DNA from: Telmatactis stephensoni
Taxonomy: Eukaryota > Cnidaria > Anthozoa > Actiniaria > Isophelliidae
Assembly: GCA_029948255.1 (NCBI GenBank)
Contig: JALIZF010001267.1
Location: forward strand, 124,001-188,000
Direction of reading: 5' to 3'
Length of the DNA stretch: 64,000 nucleotides
Position numbers and translations under genes: made by a program. Every line of letters starts with the position of its first letter. Position 1 is the first letter of the stretch. Below, piece by piece: positions 23,080 to 34,296 of the stretch. The notes beneath the pieces are model-generated. The model was not told where the DNA came from. It saw only the letters and a list, made by a program, of their open reading frames with translations, and did no database searches.

Positions 23080-24471
23080 CAATCTCGAACCCAGCGCCTG
23101 CGTTCCTCTTGGTCAGTACCGAGGAACGAAAGACTCTGGGGGAATCGATTTTTTCATGAATTCTGATTGGTCAATCAAGACAATAGAAAACAACTGTGGT
23201 CAGTAACACAGGACACCCACAACATTTAATTTAATTTTTAAAATTTTATTTCACTTCATTTTACTTCATTTTTAAATTATAAACAATAAAACTAAACATA
23301 GCACAACAGCAAAAACTTATGAAGATATTGTGTACAAGTTACATACAACAATTAACTGGATATTTCTGCCTAGTTGTTTTTTTCGGCTTTCGCTTTGTAC
23401 AAATTCCACATAATTTTCTTTCTTTTTTATAGCGATGACTATTTCTGAACAATAGAAAATTGAAATAGCTCTTCCAGCTTGAATTATTGTTCACTGAGCC
23501 TTTTGGCTATTCTGTAAGCAGAAAGAATTTATTTCTGAGTGCAGTCAATTTAGTTGGCATAAAAGCCTCCAGGAGAAACATTTCAGTGAACTGGAATCAA
23601 TGAATACCTTTTCGTCTGTATTTGTTATGAGTTTTCATGGCCAACTTAGACTGTCATCAATGCTGGGAAAAAAATTAGAGAAAAAACTCGGTGTCATCTC
23701 AATAACTAAGGTATCTGAGTCGATGGAATTTGCCAAGCAGTGCAGCCGGCTTTGATTAGATTACGGAAAAATACACGGCAAGAACTTACCGCTGCTATGC
23801 TTTAGGTTGAAAAAGGATGAAAAATATATCAAAGCTACGTCAACGGACCAAACCATAGCCTTCTTTGCAGACTCAGACTCAGGCTAACCAAATAATGAGA
23901 AGAAAGCAAAGTGAGGCGTCCTTCGTCTCCACTACTGAAGCCGACAATTGCCGACACCTGAAATGAAAAATGCCATCAAAAATAGAAAAAGTTACCTTGA
24001 AGCTCTTGAGAAAAACTACAAGATATTTTAGACATTGAAAATGGCAAAGTAAATCGATAAACGTGTACTTACAAACAGTGTAGTGATCCTGGTCAATGAG
24101 CTGAGTTGACTTAGCTTTGGTGTCTTTTCGTCGACTTCGCTCGCTCGTTTTTCGTCTTTTCCAGCTTTGAATTTGATATTGATAAACCATTGGCACTTTC
24201 TTCATCGACAATGCAAATTTCGACAATGCAAATTTCCTTAAGAAGTGATATTTCTTCGCAAAAGTCACTAAATATCCACGAAACACCTTTGTAATTTCTA
24301 GCTCTCAGTCAGTAAACTTTTCAATTATTTTGGCGCCATTTCTGGAGCATGCGCATTTGACTCGCAAACCGGAACCCCAGAAATCTGGGGAAAACAAATC
24401 GATTCCCCCAGAGCTTTGGCCGGGGTCGCGTCCGCTGACCAGACGCTGGTAAAACTCTGGGCTCGAGATTG
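23080..24471. mobile_element. Mutator-like DNA transposon, non-autonomous
   Basis: The 1392-bp insert starts CAATCTCGAACCCAG and ends with the inverse of CAATCTCGAGCCCAG; inner matching parts include CTCTGGGGGAATCGATTT. The 9-bp sequence GTTCGATCT occurs directly on both sides (23071-23079 and 24472-24480). A 9-bp duplication is typical of Mutator-like elements. No transposase domain is recognised. A short spliced reading frame may lie inside on the minus strand (23932-24205). Confidence 0.75.
23932..24205 (-). CDS. Possible two-exon small gene inside the Mutator-like element
   Basis: From ATG at 24205 the frame reads MKKVPMVYQYQIQSWKRRKT and on to YTV, then meets a strong donor (T, then GTAAGT) at 24072. 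A good acceptor (TTTTTCATTTCAG) at 23958 restores a phase-1 join, adding CVGNCRLQ and a stop at 23932, 52 aa in all. The protein is basic and unrecognised. It could be a captured host exon pair or chance splice-like sites. Confidence 0.25.
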
Positions 24472-24565
24472 GTTCGATCTCGGACTACCGGGTTTCTACA
24501 GTAGTATCTTATACTCCGCCAATATCGAATATATTTTCTCCCAACTAGCCGTCATTATAAACCCA

Positions 24566-25527
24566 TAATGCCGTCTCAAAATCGCGTTTAGTTTTGTATC
24601 GCGATTCTAACTATTTTTTGCGAAGAAAAAAGAGAAAAAAGTTATCGTTTTTGATTGATTGAACGCGAGATTCTCTTTACCTGCAAAGTTGTAGGAATTA
24701 CAGTTTCCATGGCAACTTCTTTCTTTCATTGCAAGAAGAAAGCCAAAAAGGAAATGGCGGCCAGACCTGGGAAGCTTTCTCACGCTTAAAAGAGGTGATA
24801 TAATTATAGAAACAAGTCCAAAAGCTCACAAAATGAAAGAAGTACGGGTCATTTGATGCTTTTGAAGATTTTGTTTTGCTATTTCTTCAAAACTGACGAA
24901 AAGCGATCGAGCTGACCGACATGTGAAAGTGAAAGTTTGTCAAAATACAGCTTTAACCTAAAGGAATGATGCTGAAAAGTTATTGAAAGGTATTTTATTA
25001 AGGTAGTCTGCACTTGTGTATTCTCTGTTATTTTATTTAAAAAGTTATTTGCTTCATCTTTGTTTAAACAATACCGTTTTTGTCTTCATAAAGGACAATT
25101 TGGTTGCTTTGCTGAAAATTCACTTTTGCTGTGACTTTGAAGTGATTGAAGCCAAAAACGAAAACGAAATTACCGATTTTACTTATCAGACATGATTTTT
25201 TTTACTTCGGATGATTTCTTTTTACTTCTTTTCGTGATTATTGTGTAGTTATTTTATCTACCGGTAGTTTAGACCAACAGATTCCAGTTCAGTTTACTTT
25301 TCGCAATAGTCGTGTGTAGCTGTAATTCAACTTAGCGGCTATTTTTTATCAAAATATGTCATTGTTTTCAGTCATTTTATCACGAATATTATCTAAAAAG
25401 TTGTTTTATATTTGTTGCTCAATTTTGAATTGATTTTCAGTAGGTTTTTGTGATTTTGAAGAAAGCCACTTCGATGCAGTCCTCAATGTTTGGGCCAATC
25501 ACGAGCGCTGATTTTGAGACTGCATTA
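24566..25527. mobile_element. Probable inverted-repeat element, ~0.96 kb
   Basis: Left end TAATGCCGTCTCAAAATC and right end, inverted, TAATGCAGTCTCAAAATC match at 17 of 18 positions. No target duplication could be established, and further inverted matches (GTATCGCGATTCT) lie inside and outside, so the true limits may differ. No coding sequence is seen. Confidence 0.45.
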
Positions 25528-26104
25528 CCGGAAAATAACGCCGTCTCTCTGTAGATCAAAGTGATAGGAGAATCGCGATACTAGACAATATTGTAGATGG
25601 CAATGAAATGCAATTCAATTTTGGGTCAAAATAGAATGACAACTGATCATGAACTAAACGCTCGCGAAACTGAAAAAAACAACAACTTAAAATCAATTTA
25701 TGTTTTGTGTTTCATGATGATTTATTAGGATTTATTAGGAATTGATCTATACTAAGATACAATGCCTATTTAAATCTGTCTTTTGAACTGTACAAAGTGG
25801 TTATCCTGTATTTTATTCAAATTTAGCAGCTTTCAAGCTGAATATAAAGAATATTATATGGAAATGGAGTGAAGACCGGAAGGCCAAAAATTCATTTTCG
25901 ATTCAAATTTTCACTTTGGATTAATACTTTTACAAAGCCACTCATAAATATCCAAACTTTCTGAAAGCAATAACTTTAGCTTTGTACAACTGTTATTCTT
26001 CAGCTGAATAGTTTTTGTTGCCCAATGCTTGAACGTGGAAAAATCTCCTCTAAACAAATAGATACCACACTTCCGTGCGTCTGTATTCTAATAATAATTA
26101 ATTA

Positions 26105-26350
26105 AGTACTTGGTGTAATATAACGAAAATAGTTGGAAAATTCCCATTGGTCCCCCTCCTTAAAAAAAATCCTGGATCCGCCACTTGTCTATGCAACACT
26201 AATTGTATACAACGCGTAAAGTGGTAAACACATAATCTTGTACTAGCCACGTTTGTATGCATTATTATTGAATTGTCCTCGACACATAATCTATTGATAA
26301 AATTAGTGTTGCATACACCAAGTACTTACCCAGGTTGCATACACCAAGTA
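26105..26350. mobile_element. MITE related to 15421-15540
   Basis: It carries AAGTACTTGGTGTA on the left and two direct copies of GCATACACCAAGTACTTAC on the right. A broken transposon end (CCTGGATCCGCCACTT) of the 1634-2601 family lies inside, so it is a composite. Confidence 0.5.
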
Positions 26351-26573
26351 CTTACTCAGACTCTTTGAAACATTATTCTTTCACAAAAGTAAAAAACGAA
26401 GAAAGACGAAACTTTCTATTCAAAAGGAGGTTCCAACTGCTTGTTTAATTTTGAGAAACATTGACGTTGTTAGAAATCGAAGCTCATTTTGGGTTGACTG
26501 TGCCGGATAGACGAATCTCTCTCAAAGTAATACTATTTTTCGAAAACATAAATAGAAAGTGATTCTTTCTTAC

Positions 26574-26670
26574 CTTCATCGTTTCGTGGTTGTTTTGAAG
26601 CAGTTGAGCCTGTCGGTGCTTGAGTCCAAAATGCAAGCATTATCATAGTCCACTTGCAGTAAACATACAT
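26574..26670 (-). CDS. Beta-helix membrane protein, copy 3, exon 1 (signal peptide)
   Basis: ATG at 26670 opens MYVYCKWTMIMLAFWTQAPT, then GSTASKQPRNDE and a split codon at a GTAAGA donor; the 97 nt join in phase with exon 2. Differences from the other leaders are Cys5, Phe14 and Arg29. The upstream leader CAGTGAGGAAATCAAA is conserved. Confidence 0.82.
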
Positions 26671-27810
26671 TTTGATTTCCTCACTGATATATAAACTGCT
26701 ACATTAAGTGCATGCTCTCTGGCTGTTATCAGAGGAAGTTGTACTTCTTAAAGGAAGTGAAATATTTCAGCTGCAAGCTGATTCCTTTTCCCTTCAGTGC
26801 GGTTTTCGTTCAAGCGAAAGTCACCAGACATGATTTTTGGGACTTCATCTTATCGCTGACGCTCTTGAGGGTTTCATTTTATCGTTGACGCCTTATTTTG
26901 TTCGATATTTAGTGGAAATAGTCTTTATTCTAAGTCCCTACGTATTTATACTACCCTGCCCAACGTTTAAGCAAAATAGTTCAACCCGCCACTTGAACGG
27001 TGATAGTGGTAAGTTAAAGTGAGGTCTAAAATGCAGGTAAATGGTAGAGGGTAGCGGGTAAAGGGGAAAAGCGAGGTCGGATTTTCTTCGAGTACGATTT
27101 TCAAGTTACGGAATTCAAACTATGCCCTCCGACGCACCCATTTTGCTGAGAACAAAGTCCACTTTGACTTCTGTGCCTAACTCAGTGACAGACATCGTTG
27201 AAATCAAAATCGAGTGACGTAACTCAAACTCGACAAAACATGCCGCAGGTTTCAAAATCCATCTGTTTTACAAAGGACCTTGACACTTATTTATTTGTAC
27301 TTTTATTCATAATATAATATTCAAATTAAATTCACAATCGTAAGTCATGAGCCTGATTCTGTTCGGATATATTTATCTTTTAGAAATACAGTGTTTGCTT
27401 CAACACTGAAGTGTAAATAAATTAAAAGACTCGCAAAAAATCACTCTCGTTGAAGCAAACACTTTATTTCTAACTTTATTTCCGAGTACATTTCCATTCA
27501 TATACTTACATTTCTTCTTTCTTTTCTTCAGTTTAACTCGTTTAACAGAATGAACTACAATTTCAACTTTAATAGTTCCTTAAAAGGAAACTTCTAATTT
27601 TTCTTCTCTAGCTTTTTAACAGTTTTGATTTCCTCCTGAGCTCAATTCAAGTTCAAGAAAATTCGTTTGTGTCCTGTCACGTGACTATTTCCAAAATACG
27701 GGTCATATAATAATACCTCTTCTTAAAACTGTCCTTTTCTGTCTCCTAGTTATAAAAATCAATGATTATAGAATAAATTCATTTGATTGATTGATTGATT
27801 GTTTGTTTGA
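26671..27810. other. Upstream region of copy 3
   Basis: The first 150 bp match the upstream regions of the other copies. 27535-27790 matches 9283-9510. No gene is seen. The block ends in a short (TGAT)n run at about 27783-27807, where the LINE begins. Confidence 0.55.
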
Positions 27811-30165
27811 TATAGATAGATAGATATGCTTTATTAACATGACCTCAACATTTACAGGTATTGTTAAAGCGTAATAATAACAAGAACAATATATGTATAT
27901 ATGAAATAAATAATAGTAATAATAATAATAATAATAAAACACGATATTGATTATGGCTATGCTAAGACACTTTTCAAATGTTATTCCACATAGATTACTG
28001 CTTGTTGCGTTTGGAAAGTTCCTCTTGGCGAAGTTTAAGACATTTGTAAATAAATTTTGAAAAATACTGGGTTGTGTTTTCGTTATTTGAATGAAACAGA
28101 TTAAAAGTAAATGTTAAGTCATCTGAGTGATTGATACTATCATAATCAATCTTTTCAAAAAATTCTTTTCGTAAATCACAATAAAATGAACAGTGATATA
28201 GCATATGAATTTCAGATTCAATTGCATGATCATTACACAAGTGACATACACGGTCTTCAATTTGTATTTTATAGTATCTTCCAGATTCAATTGCAAGTTT
28301 GTGGTTACTAATTCTAAACTTTGTAAATTGTCTTCGTTGGTTAAAATTGTTAATTGAGTTTAAATAATTTTCAGATTCGTAATTATTTTTAAAAGTTTTG
28401 AAAAATTCTAGTTTCTTAGATGCTAAAAGATCAGCTTTCCATTTTTCGAAATACTGGCATTTCATTTTATAAACAAATTCTTTAAGGGATGTGTGCGTAA
28501 TTAGATTATTTTTTAAATCAGCTAAATCACCTAAGTTATATAATCGGAATATGTATTGAAGGTTGGAGTGAAAACATGATTTGCCACGTGAAAATAAAGA
28601 CTTAGAAATCATAAATGCTTGTTTAGCTATCGAATCATCAGGTAAAGTAATCAAATGATTGTAGAATTTTAAAATTAATGTATCAATATAGATTTTCAGG
28701 GGAAATCTGCCAAGTTCTGATCTACTAGCAATATTTGACGCTTTTCTATTAATTCCGAGATAGTATTTACAAAAACGTAAATGAACTTTTTCTATCTGGG
28801 ATTTATCCCAATTATCAAACTTCTGTTTCTGGTATGCTCCCCAAACTTCACAACCATATGTTAGAATGGGGGATATCATCGAATCAAACAATTTATTAGC
28901 TTGTTTTGGTTTTAATTTTTTAAAATCAGCAATTTGAACCAATTTGAAAAATGCATGAATCGCTTTTTCTCTTGATTGATTCAAATGTGCATTAAAATTA
29001 CCTGTTGAACTTAATTTTACACCTAAATATGTAAATTCGTTTACGATATCAAGTGCCTTATTATTCAAAGTAAAAGAGGGCTGGTTTACTTTTTTACACA
29101 TTTTCTTGTTAAAGATCAATATCTTTGATTTTTTTTCATTGACGTTCATCTGCCATTTGTCACAAAAATCCGCGACAGTGTCGATACAATTTTGTAAACC
29201 TGCTTTTGATTTTGATAATAAAACTAAATCATCTGCATATAAAAGAGAAGTAAGTTTGTTATTATTTGGAAGAATTATTGGGTCTAACCTTGGAATTCGA
29301 TCTAATTGTACAGATAGCTCATTAAGATAGAGATTAAATAATAAAGGACTTAAGGATACATCCTTGTCGGACACCCCGTCCATAATCAAACGTTTTTGTG
29401 CGCTTTGAACCCAATTTAATAAAACATTTTGATTTGGAGTATATGTTTTTAATGAGATGGTAAAAATTTCCATTTATATTGTAATCTTGTAGGCGTGTTA
29501 GTAATCCAACATGCCATACGGAATCAAAGGCTTTTTTAAAATCAATAAAACATGCGTATATTTCCCCCCCGCTACATCTTTGACGTAATATATCAACGAT
29601 TGTTCGAAGAGAAAAAATATGATCAGTTGTTCGGTTACCAGGCAAAAAAACAATTTGAGAGTTATGCAAAAGAGAATTTCGTTGAACATAATTTAAAAGT
29701 CGTCGATTGAGAATAACAGAGAAGAATTTACCTAGACAACTAGATACACATATACCCCGATAGTTATTAGTATCCGATAAGTCTCCATTTTTAAAGATTG
29801 GTGTTAATGATCCAACACACCATGTGTCCGGAAAAATACCAGATTTAAATATTAAGTTAAAAAGTTTGATGTATACAGACACATACTATCAATACTGTGT
29901 CGGATCATTTCGTTTTTTATATTATCTGAGGCAGCAGCTTTATTGGTTTTTAGTAAATTAACACATGAGCGAATTTCTTCATCATTGATAGGAGAATTAA
30001 GGACATCATTTATCTGCGAAGTGTTTCCTTCTAATCTGTGTAAGTTGTTTACAAAAGCCGACTGTTCGGCTGTTAATGATGGTTTCTTATGCAGTTTTGT
30101 GAAATGATCTATCCAGTTTTGTTCACTTATTGGAGGTATAGATTCTTCATGAAATTCTTCACCCC
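27811..30165 (-). mobile_element. Non-LTR retrotransposon (CR1/L2-like LINE), decayed
   Basis: The 3' end, at low coordinates, ends in a short (TATC)n tail next to a (TGAT)n run. It carries the pre-RT region, reverse transcriptase and C-terminal zinc-finger region but no endonuclease domain. Its 5' side stops abruptly at the inverted-repeat segment at 30165. Two frameshifts make it inactive. A relative lies at 33005-33883 with the same 3' UTR start (GCATGACCTCAACATTTACA near 33016; 'aacatgacctcaac' near 27835). Confidence 0.85.
27995..30165 (-). pseudogene. LINE reverse transcriptase ORF, frameshifted
   Basis: Three overlapping frames together give one RT protein. 30172-29852 holds the pre-RT region (PPISEQNWIDHFTKLHKK). 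29882-29334 holds RT motifs including FIDFKKAFDSVW (motif A) and GVRQGC. 29473-27995 holds LLFNLYLNEL, YADDLVLLS (motif C, catalytic Asp pair), a YLGVKLS motif and a C-terminal C-x2-C-x8-H-x4-C finger near CHLCNDHAIESEIHMLYHC. Frame changes lie near 29870 and 29350. The order and C-terminal finger fit CR1/L2-type LINEs. Confidence 0.85.
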
Positions 30166-31872
30166 GGAACAACCCGGAACATCACCGGAACACCCCCGGA
30201 ACACCCCGGAACACGCCGGAACACGCCGGAACACCCCCGAAACACCAATAAAAATCAATAAAAATACAGATAAAATAAAATATAATACAAATACAAATAA
30301 AATAAAATATAATAACTAAAAAATGAGAAATATAACTGAAATAAATTAATACATCTCAGCTTAATTTAACCTGATGGAAAAAAGATATTTACACAATGTG
30401 AATTTAACATGTTTTTTATCTTTATTAAACATTAGAAAGTTATTAATATTTTTTTCACCTTTATTATATGGACATTATTAATCACATTTAACAAGTAAAT
30501 AGAGACAAGTTAAAACCTTATGTGTCTGTATAAATAGACTCATGCAGTATTTTCTTAAAATCTATCGATATGCTTACATTACTGAAGCAAGGAACGTGAA
30601 CAAAATGTCTATAGATATCGAAAAACTCAATTGACGTTTTCGTTGTGGACGTCGAATTATCTTTTTCTTCACAAATCATGTCAAAATTGTTTTTAGGTAA
30701 ATTTTGGAAATGTTAACAACGTTAATAGTCAGCTCGGGCACTCTAAAACTCCTAAGCCCCCTTCTTACACACCCCAATAGCCAACGTTTGAAATATGATT
30801 GACTGACTGCACATAGAAACATTAACCAGGGAAGCAATGGAATAATCGCTCTGTTTCCCCCTGAGCCTCGTATTCAATTCTTTTATAATGTGATCAGTCA
30901 ATCAGAATACTGAAAGTGGGCTATCGCCAGACGTCGTTCAAAAACGATTGTATTTTAAAGACGAAATCTGTTATCTTTTTGTGTTCGCGTGTGTTCATCA
31001 GCTAAACCTTACAGATCAAGGCCAAGCTCCTTCTTTATTAGGTCCTCGTGGCTTTGCACAAGACGGCAACTAATGTCAGGAGGACAGATGCAGAAGTGTG
31101 GAACAAAATACGGTTGTTTCTTTCTTATGCAGTTCTCATGACAGTGGAAATATACATTAGATAATTTGGACTGTTACATAGTTTTACTTGCTCTTTACAG
31201 TGATATCATTTCTATTTCACAAAGTGCTCTGGAAATTTTTCGATGACGTAGGTGAAACCCAAGAATAGGAAAACTAGGAAAACTAGACGCACCCGTGCGT
31301 TTACTCGTGCCCACGTGAAAGCGAGCCAAATATCGGCTTAAAAAGGCATTTAGATGAGCTGCCTTTATGTCTGATATTTACTAAGTAATTTTATAGCTGC
31401 TAGGGTAACAGTGATTCGCATGTTAATTGGAAAATGCCCGTATTGCATGATGTTGCAGACTCATTGTAGCGTCAAGAAAGCACACCGTCCTGTTTGCATG
31501 GGTGACCTGTTTGACCTCGGTCTATTTTCTTTGATATTTTAGTAGCTGTTGCTTTGTAATCATTGACTTTCTAATAGTATTTATTTTAGTTTGTACGCCA
31601 AAAAAATTCAGCCATACCATTTAATTACAGAGAACATTGAAATACATTATTATTTGTCGAACTTTAGGGTCCAAAATCCGCCACGGCTTACCGTTGAAAT
31701 TTACAGATTAAGCATATCGATTCTATTTACTTGAAAAACGTAATTCTATTTTTATTTATTTTTATTTTTATTTATTTTTATTTCTTTATTTTTATTGATT
31801 TTTATTGGTGTTCCGGGGGTGTTCCGGGGATGTTCCGGGGTGTTCTGGGGTGTTCCGGCATTGTTCCGTGTT
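30165..31872. mobile_element. Segment bounded by inverted GGAACACC-type repeats
   Basis: Left arm, about 30165-30345: tandem GGAACACCCCC-type units, then A-rich sequence with 'caccaataaaaatcaa'. Right arm, about 31740-31872: the same in inverted orientation. The 1.4 kb between them is not LINE sequence, and the LINE's minus-strand frames lie on both sides. It looks like a foldback-type DNA element. No target duplication could be read because the arms are repetitive. A short exon-like frame lies inside (31009-31170). Confidence 0.5.
31009..31170 (-). CDS. Possible terminal exon inside the inverted-repeat segment
   Basis: After an acceptor-like TATGTAACAG the frame reads SKLSNVYFHCHENCIRKKQP and continues to KKELGLDL and a stop at 31009: 53 codons, rich in Cys and His, with coding-like composition in otherwise AT-rich sequence. 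The style recalls C-termini of transposon-encoded proteins in marine invertebrates, but I cannot name the family. No upstream exon is identified. Confidence 0.35.
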   Translation of the reverse strand, partial: SKLSNVYFHCHENCIRKKQPYFVPHFCICPPDISCRLVQSHEDLIKKELGLDL

Positions 31873-32158
31873 TTACAGACACCCGTAGAAATTGAATGTC
31901 TTGTCTGGTTTGTGGTAATTGTAGTCGATGGCGTTGATTGATTTTTGGTTAAGTGGTCTGAAGTTGATTTACTTGTCTTGTTTGTGATTATTGCATTTGA
32001 TGATTTGTCTGAGCTTAACGGACTGTGATCATTTTGTAAGGATTCTTGAGACGGTGACTCTTCTAGTGAACTTTCCAAAGCATTTTCATGTTTTTGTACA
32101 ATCTCTCTTAACACAAACAATTCTTGTTTTAGAGACGCGTTTTCACTTGTCAAAGTTT
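31873..32158 (-). pseudogene. Coiled-coil ORF1-like fragment
   Basis: The minus frame contains ENASLKQELFVLREIVQKHE, a short predicted coiled coil, then a Ser/Thr/Asn-rich region, and is cut by the inverted-repeat arm near 31872. Upstream the frame runs out in the palindrome cluster. It could be the ORF1 or N-terminal part of the LINE whose RT lies at 27995-30165, the endonuclease part being lost; that link is inference. Confidence 0.4.
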
Positions 32159-32388
32159 CGGGACAGCGTGCAAAGATGTCCCGATCGTCCCGATGATTGC
32201 GTTAAATGAGGGACAACCACTCATGAATAACATGAGGGACGATTAGTTCTAATCGTCCCTCAATTAATTATGGATGAGGGACGATTAGTTCTAATCATCC
32301 CTCATTCATAATTAATGAGGGAATATTAGAACTAATTTTCCCTCTTTCTATTCATGAGGGAGGGATGTTAGCGATTAAACGTCCCTCC
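32159..32388. repeat. Cluster of 28-bp palindromes
   Basis: Four 28-bp palindromes lie at 32234-32261, 32276-32303, 32317-32344 and 32360-32387, separated by 14, 13 and 15 bp. The first has perfect 13-bp arms (GAGGGACGATTAG and its inverse) around TT; the second and third have one mismatch each; the fourth is weaker. A related stem (CGGGACA...TGTCCCG) lies at 32159-32183. The spacers and outer palindromes also pair around the second unit, so about 110 bp form a palindrome of palindromes. Confidence 0.85.
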
Positions 32389-32673
32389 AAAAACAATGGA
32401 TCCCGAGGTGATCATGGTATTATTTAAGAAATCAACATAACGCCGTTGAATCGCTTCGATCCAGTATCTTAAGCGTTCTTCAGACGTCTTAAATCCCACA
32501 ATTTTAGCGGACGGGGAATACAGTTTTAAATCAATAATTTCAAAAGGTACCTCTTTCGATCCAATCGCTTTAGGTTTAAATTCATCTACCATATATCGTT
32601 CTAATGACCGGTCTGGCTCAGTGGTGACCACGCGTGACTTTTGTCTTGAATTTCCACCTTGAGATTTGGGCAT
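32368..32673 (-). CDS. Unrecognised 101-aa reading frame, probably transposon remnant
   Basis: ATG at 32673 opens MPKSQGGNSRQKSRVVTTEP, and the frame includes FEIIDLKLYSPSAKIVGFKT and RYWIEAIQRRYVDFLNN. It ends inside the last palindrome, so the final residues are repeat-derived and the original protein was probably longer. Composition is coding-like. It precedes the coiled-coil fragment on the same strand, and the palindrome cluster may have split one ORF. Function unknown. Confidence 0.4.
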   Translation of the reverse strand: MPKSQGGNSRQKSRVVTTEPDRSLERYMVDEFKPKAIGSKEVPFEIIDLKLYSPSAKIVGFKTSEERLRYWIEAIQRRYVDFLNNTMITSGSIVFGGTFNR

Positions 32674-32839
32674 TGATTCATCACCAGATTGACTAGCTCA
32701 TATTCGGTAAAACATTAAAATAAAACTTTAAACAGAAAGTGAAGGATAATTACTGAAGATCTGTGCACTTTGAAAGGCTACATATCCAAAGTTTTACAGA
32801 GCTAAACACACGACGCTCCGATCATCTTGGTGGTCACGT

Positions 32840-33004
<165 letters not shown>

Positions 33005-33883
33005 ATGCTTTATTCGCATGACCTCAACATTTACAGGTATTGCTAAAGCTATATATTATGATTACATTAAGATTACAAGATAAAATATGAAATATATTTT
33101 TTGACATAATTGTTTTGATATTATGACAAGAAACATTTTCTTTTATAAACAAACAGGAACAATAATGTAATATAAATTTCTAAATATAAACTAATGAGAT
33201 GAAAAGAAAAATATATTTTTTTAATGAATTAAAACTACACTATTAATGTGAGGAAATTGATGAATATTAATGAGACTATTTTCAAATGCTATTCCAATGG
33301 AAGGAAAACTTACTTAATATCTTTAGAAATTTCAGCTTTACGAAATTTAAAACATTTGTGTATATACTTTGAGAAAAGTTGTATTGTTTTTTCATTGTTG
33401 GTATGAAATAATTCGTTTGTGAACTTCAAATGATCAAATTGTACGTCATCTTGAAAATTAATTTTATCAAAAAAGTCTTTCCGTAGCGTTTTATAAAAAG
33501 AGCAGTTAAACAACATATGCATTTCTGATTCTACAGTAATATCGTCACATAAAGTACAAATGCGATCTTCAACTTGCAATTTCTTGTAACGACCAGTTTC
33601 AATTGCAAGTTGATGATTACTTAATCTAAATTTTGTAAAATGCCTCCTTTGTTCAAAATTAGTAATAACATCTAAATATTTTTCAGAATTATAGTTATCT
33701 TTGAAAGACTTGAAAAACTGCAGTTTTTTCGATACTGCTATGTCGCTTTTCCATTTTTCAAAATATTGATTTTTCATTTTACAGGTGAATTCTTTTAGTG
33801 ATTTATTTGTAACTATGATATTTCCCAAATCGTTTAAATCTCCCAAATTATATAAACGAAACATGTTTTGGATATTCTGATGA
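33005..33883 (-). mobile_element. 5'-truncated LINE copy
   Basis: Same family as 27811-30165, in the same orientation. It retains only the last part of the RT ORF (33310-33864, 184 codons, open) and the 3' UTR. The retained protein includes FEQRRHFTKFRLSNHQLAIE and the C-terminal finger CTLCDDITVESEMHMLFNC. It differs clearly from the first copy, so it is another subfamily. 5' truncation is usual for LINEs. Both ends abut (GATA)n repeats. Confidence 0.85.
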
Positions 33884-33977
<94 letters not shown>

Positions 33978-34022
33978 CGATCGATGGATCGGTTTGTTTC
34001 TTTGCTTGTTTGATTGATTGAC

Positions 34023-34112
<90 letters not shown>
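33884..34112. repeat. (GATA)n then (GATT)n microsatellite
   Basis: GATA units run to about 33976, then GATC/GGTTTG interruptions, then GATT units from about 34006 to 34112. The minus-strand open frame across it is an artefact. Confidence 0.95.
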
Positions 34113-34296
34113 CGAGGCGAGACCTTAGTCATTAGTTTGATCCGAAAACTAATATGTAAATCGCAATATAATTAACAAATATAAAACGTTTTCCGTGTTT
34201 ACATAGCATGATGTAAACACGCAGGAAAGTTTGCGAGAAGTCGAGAGCAACTGTGTAAAACCGAGCTATAGGCGTAGCTAGTTAATAAGCCGCAGG

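Larger units (their letters stand above)
22798..26573 (-). other. Intron 1 of copy 3
   Basis: Donor GTAAGAAAG, acceptor ATCACAG. Next to exon 2 is the block shared with copies 1, 4 and 5, partly duplicated at 22820-22860 and 22965-23010. The rest is mostly transposon: a Mutator-like element, a 0.96-kb inverted-repeat element and a MITE. Confidence 0.7.

Noticed and set aside
32159..32388. CRISPR-like array
   Set aside because: Repeats are palindromic and spacers are short (13-15 bp), AT-rich and related to each other; the DNA is eukaryotic.
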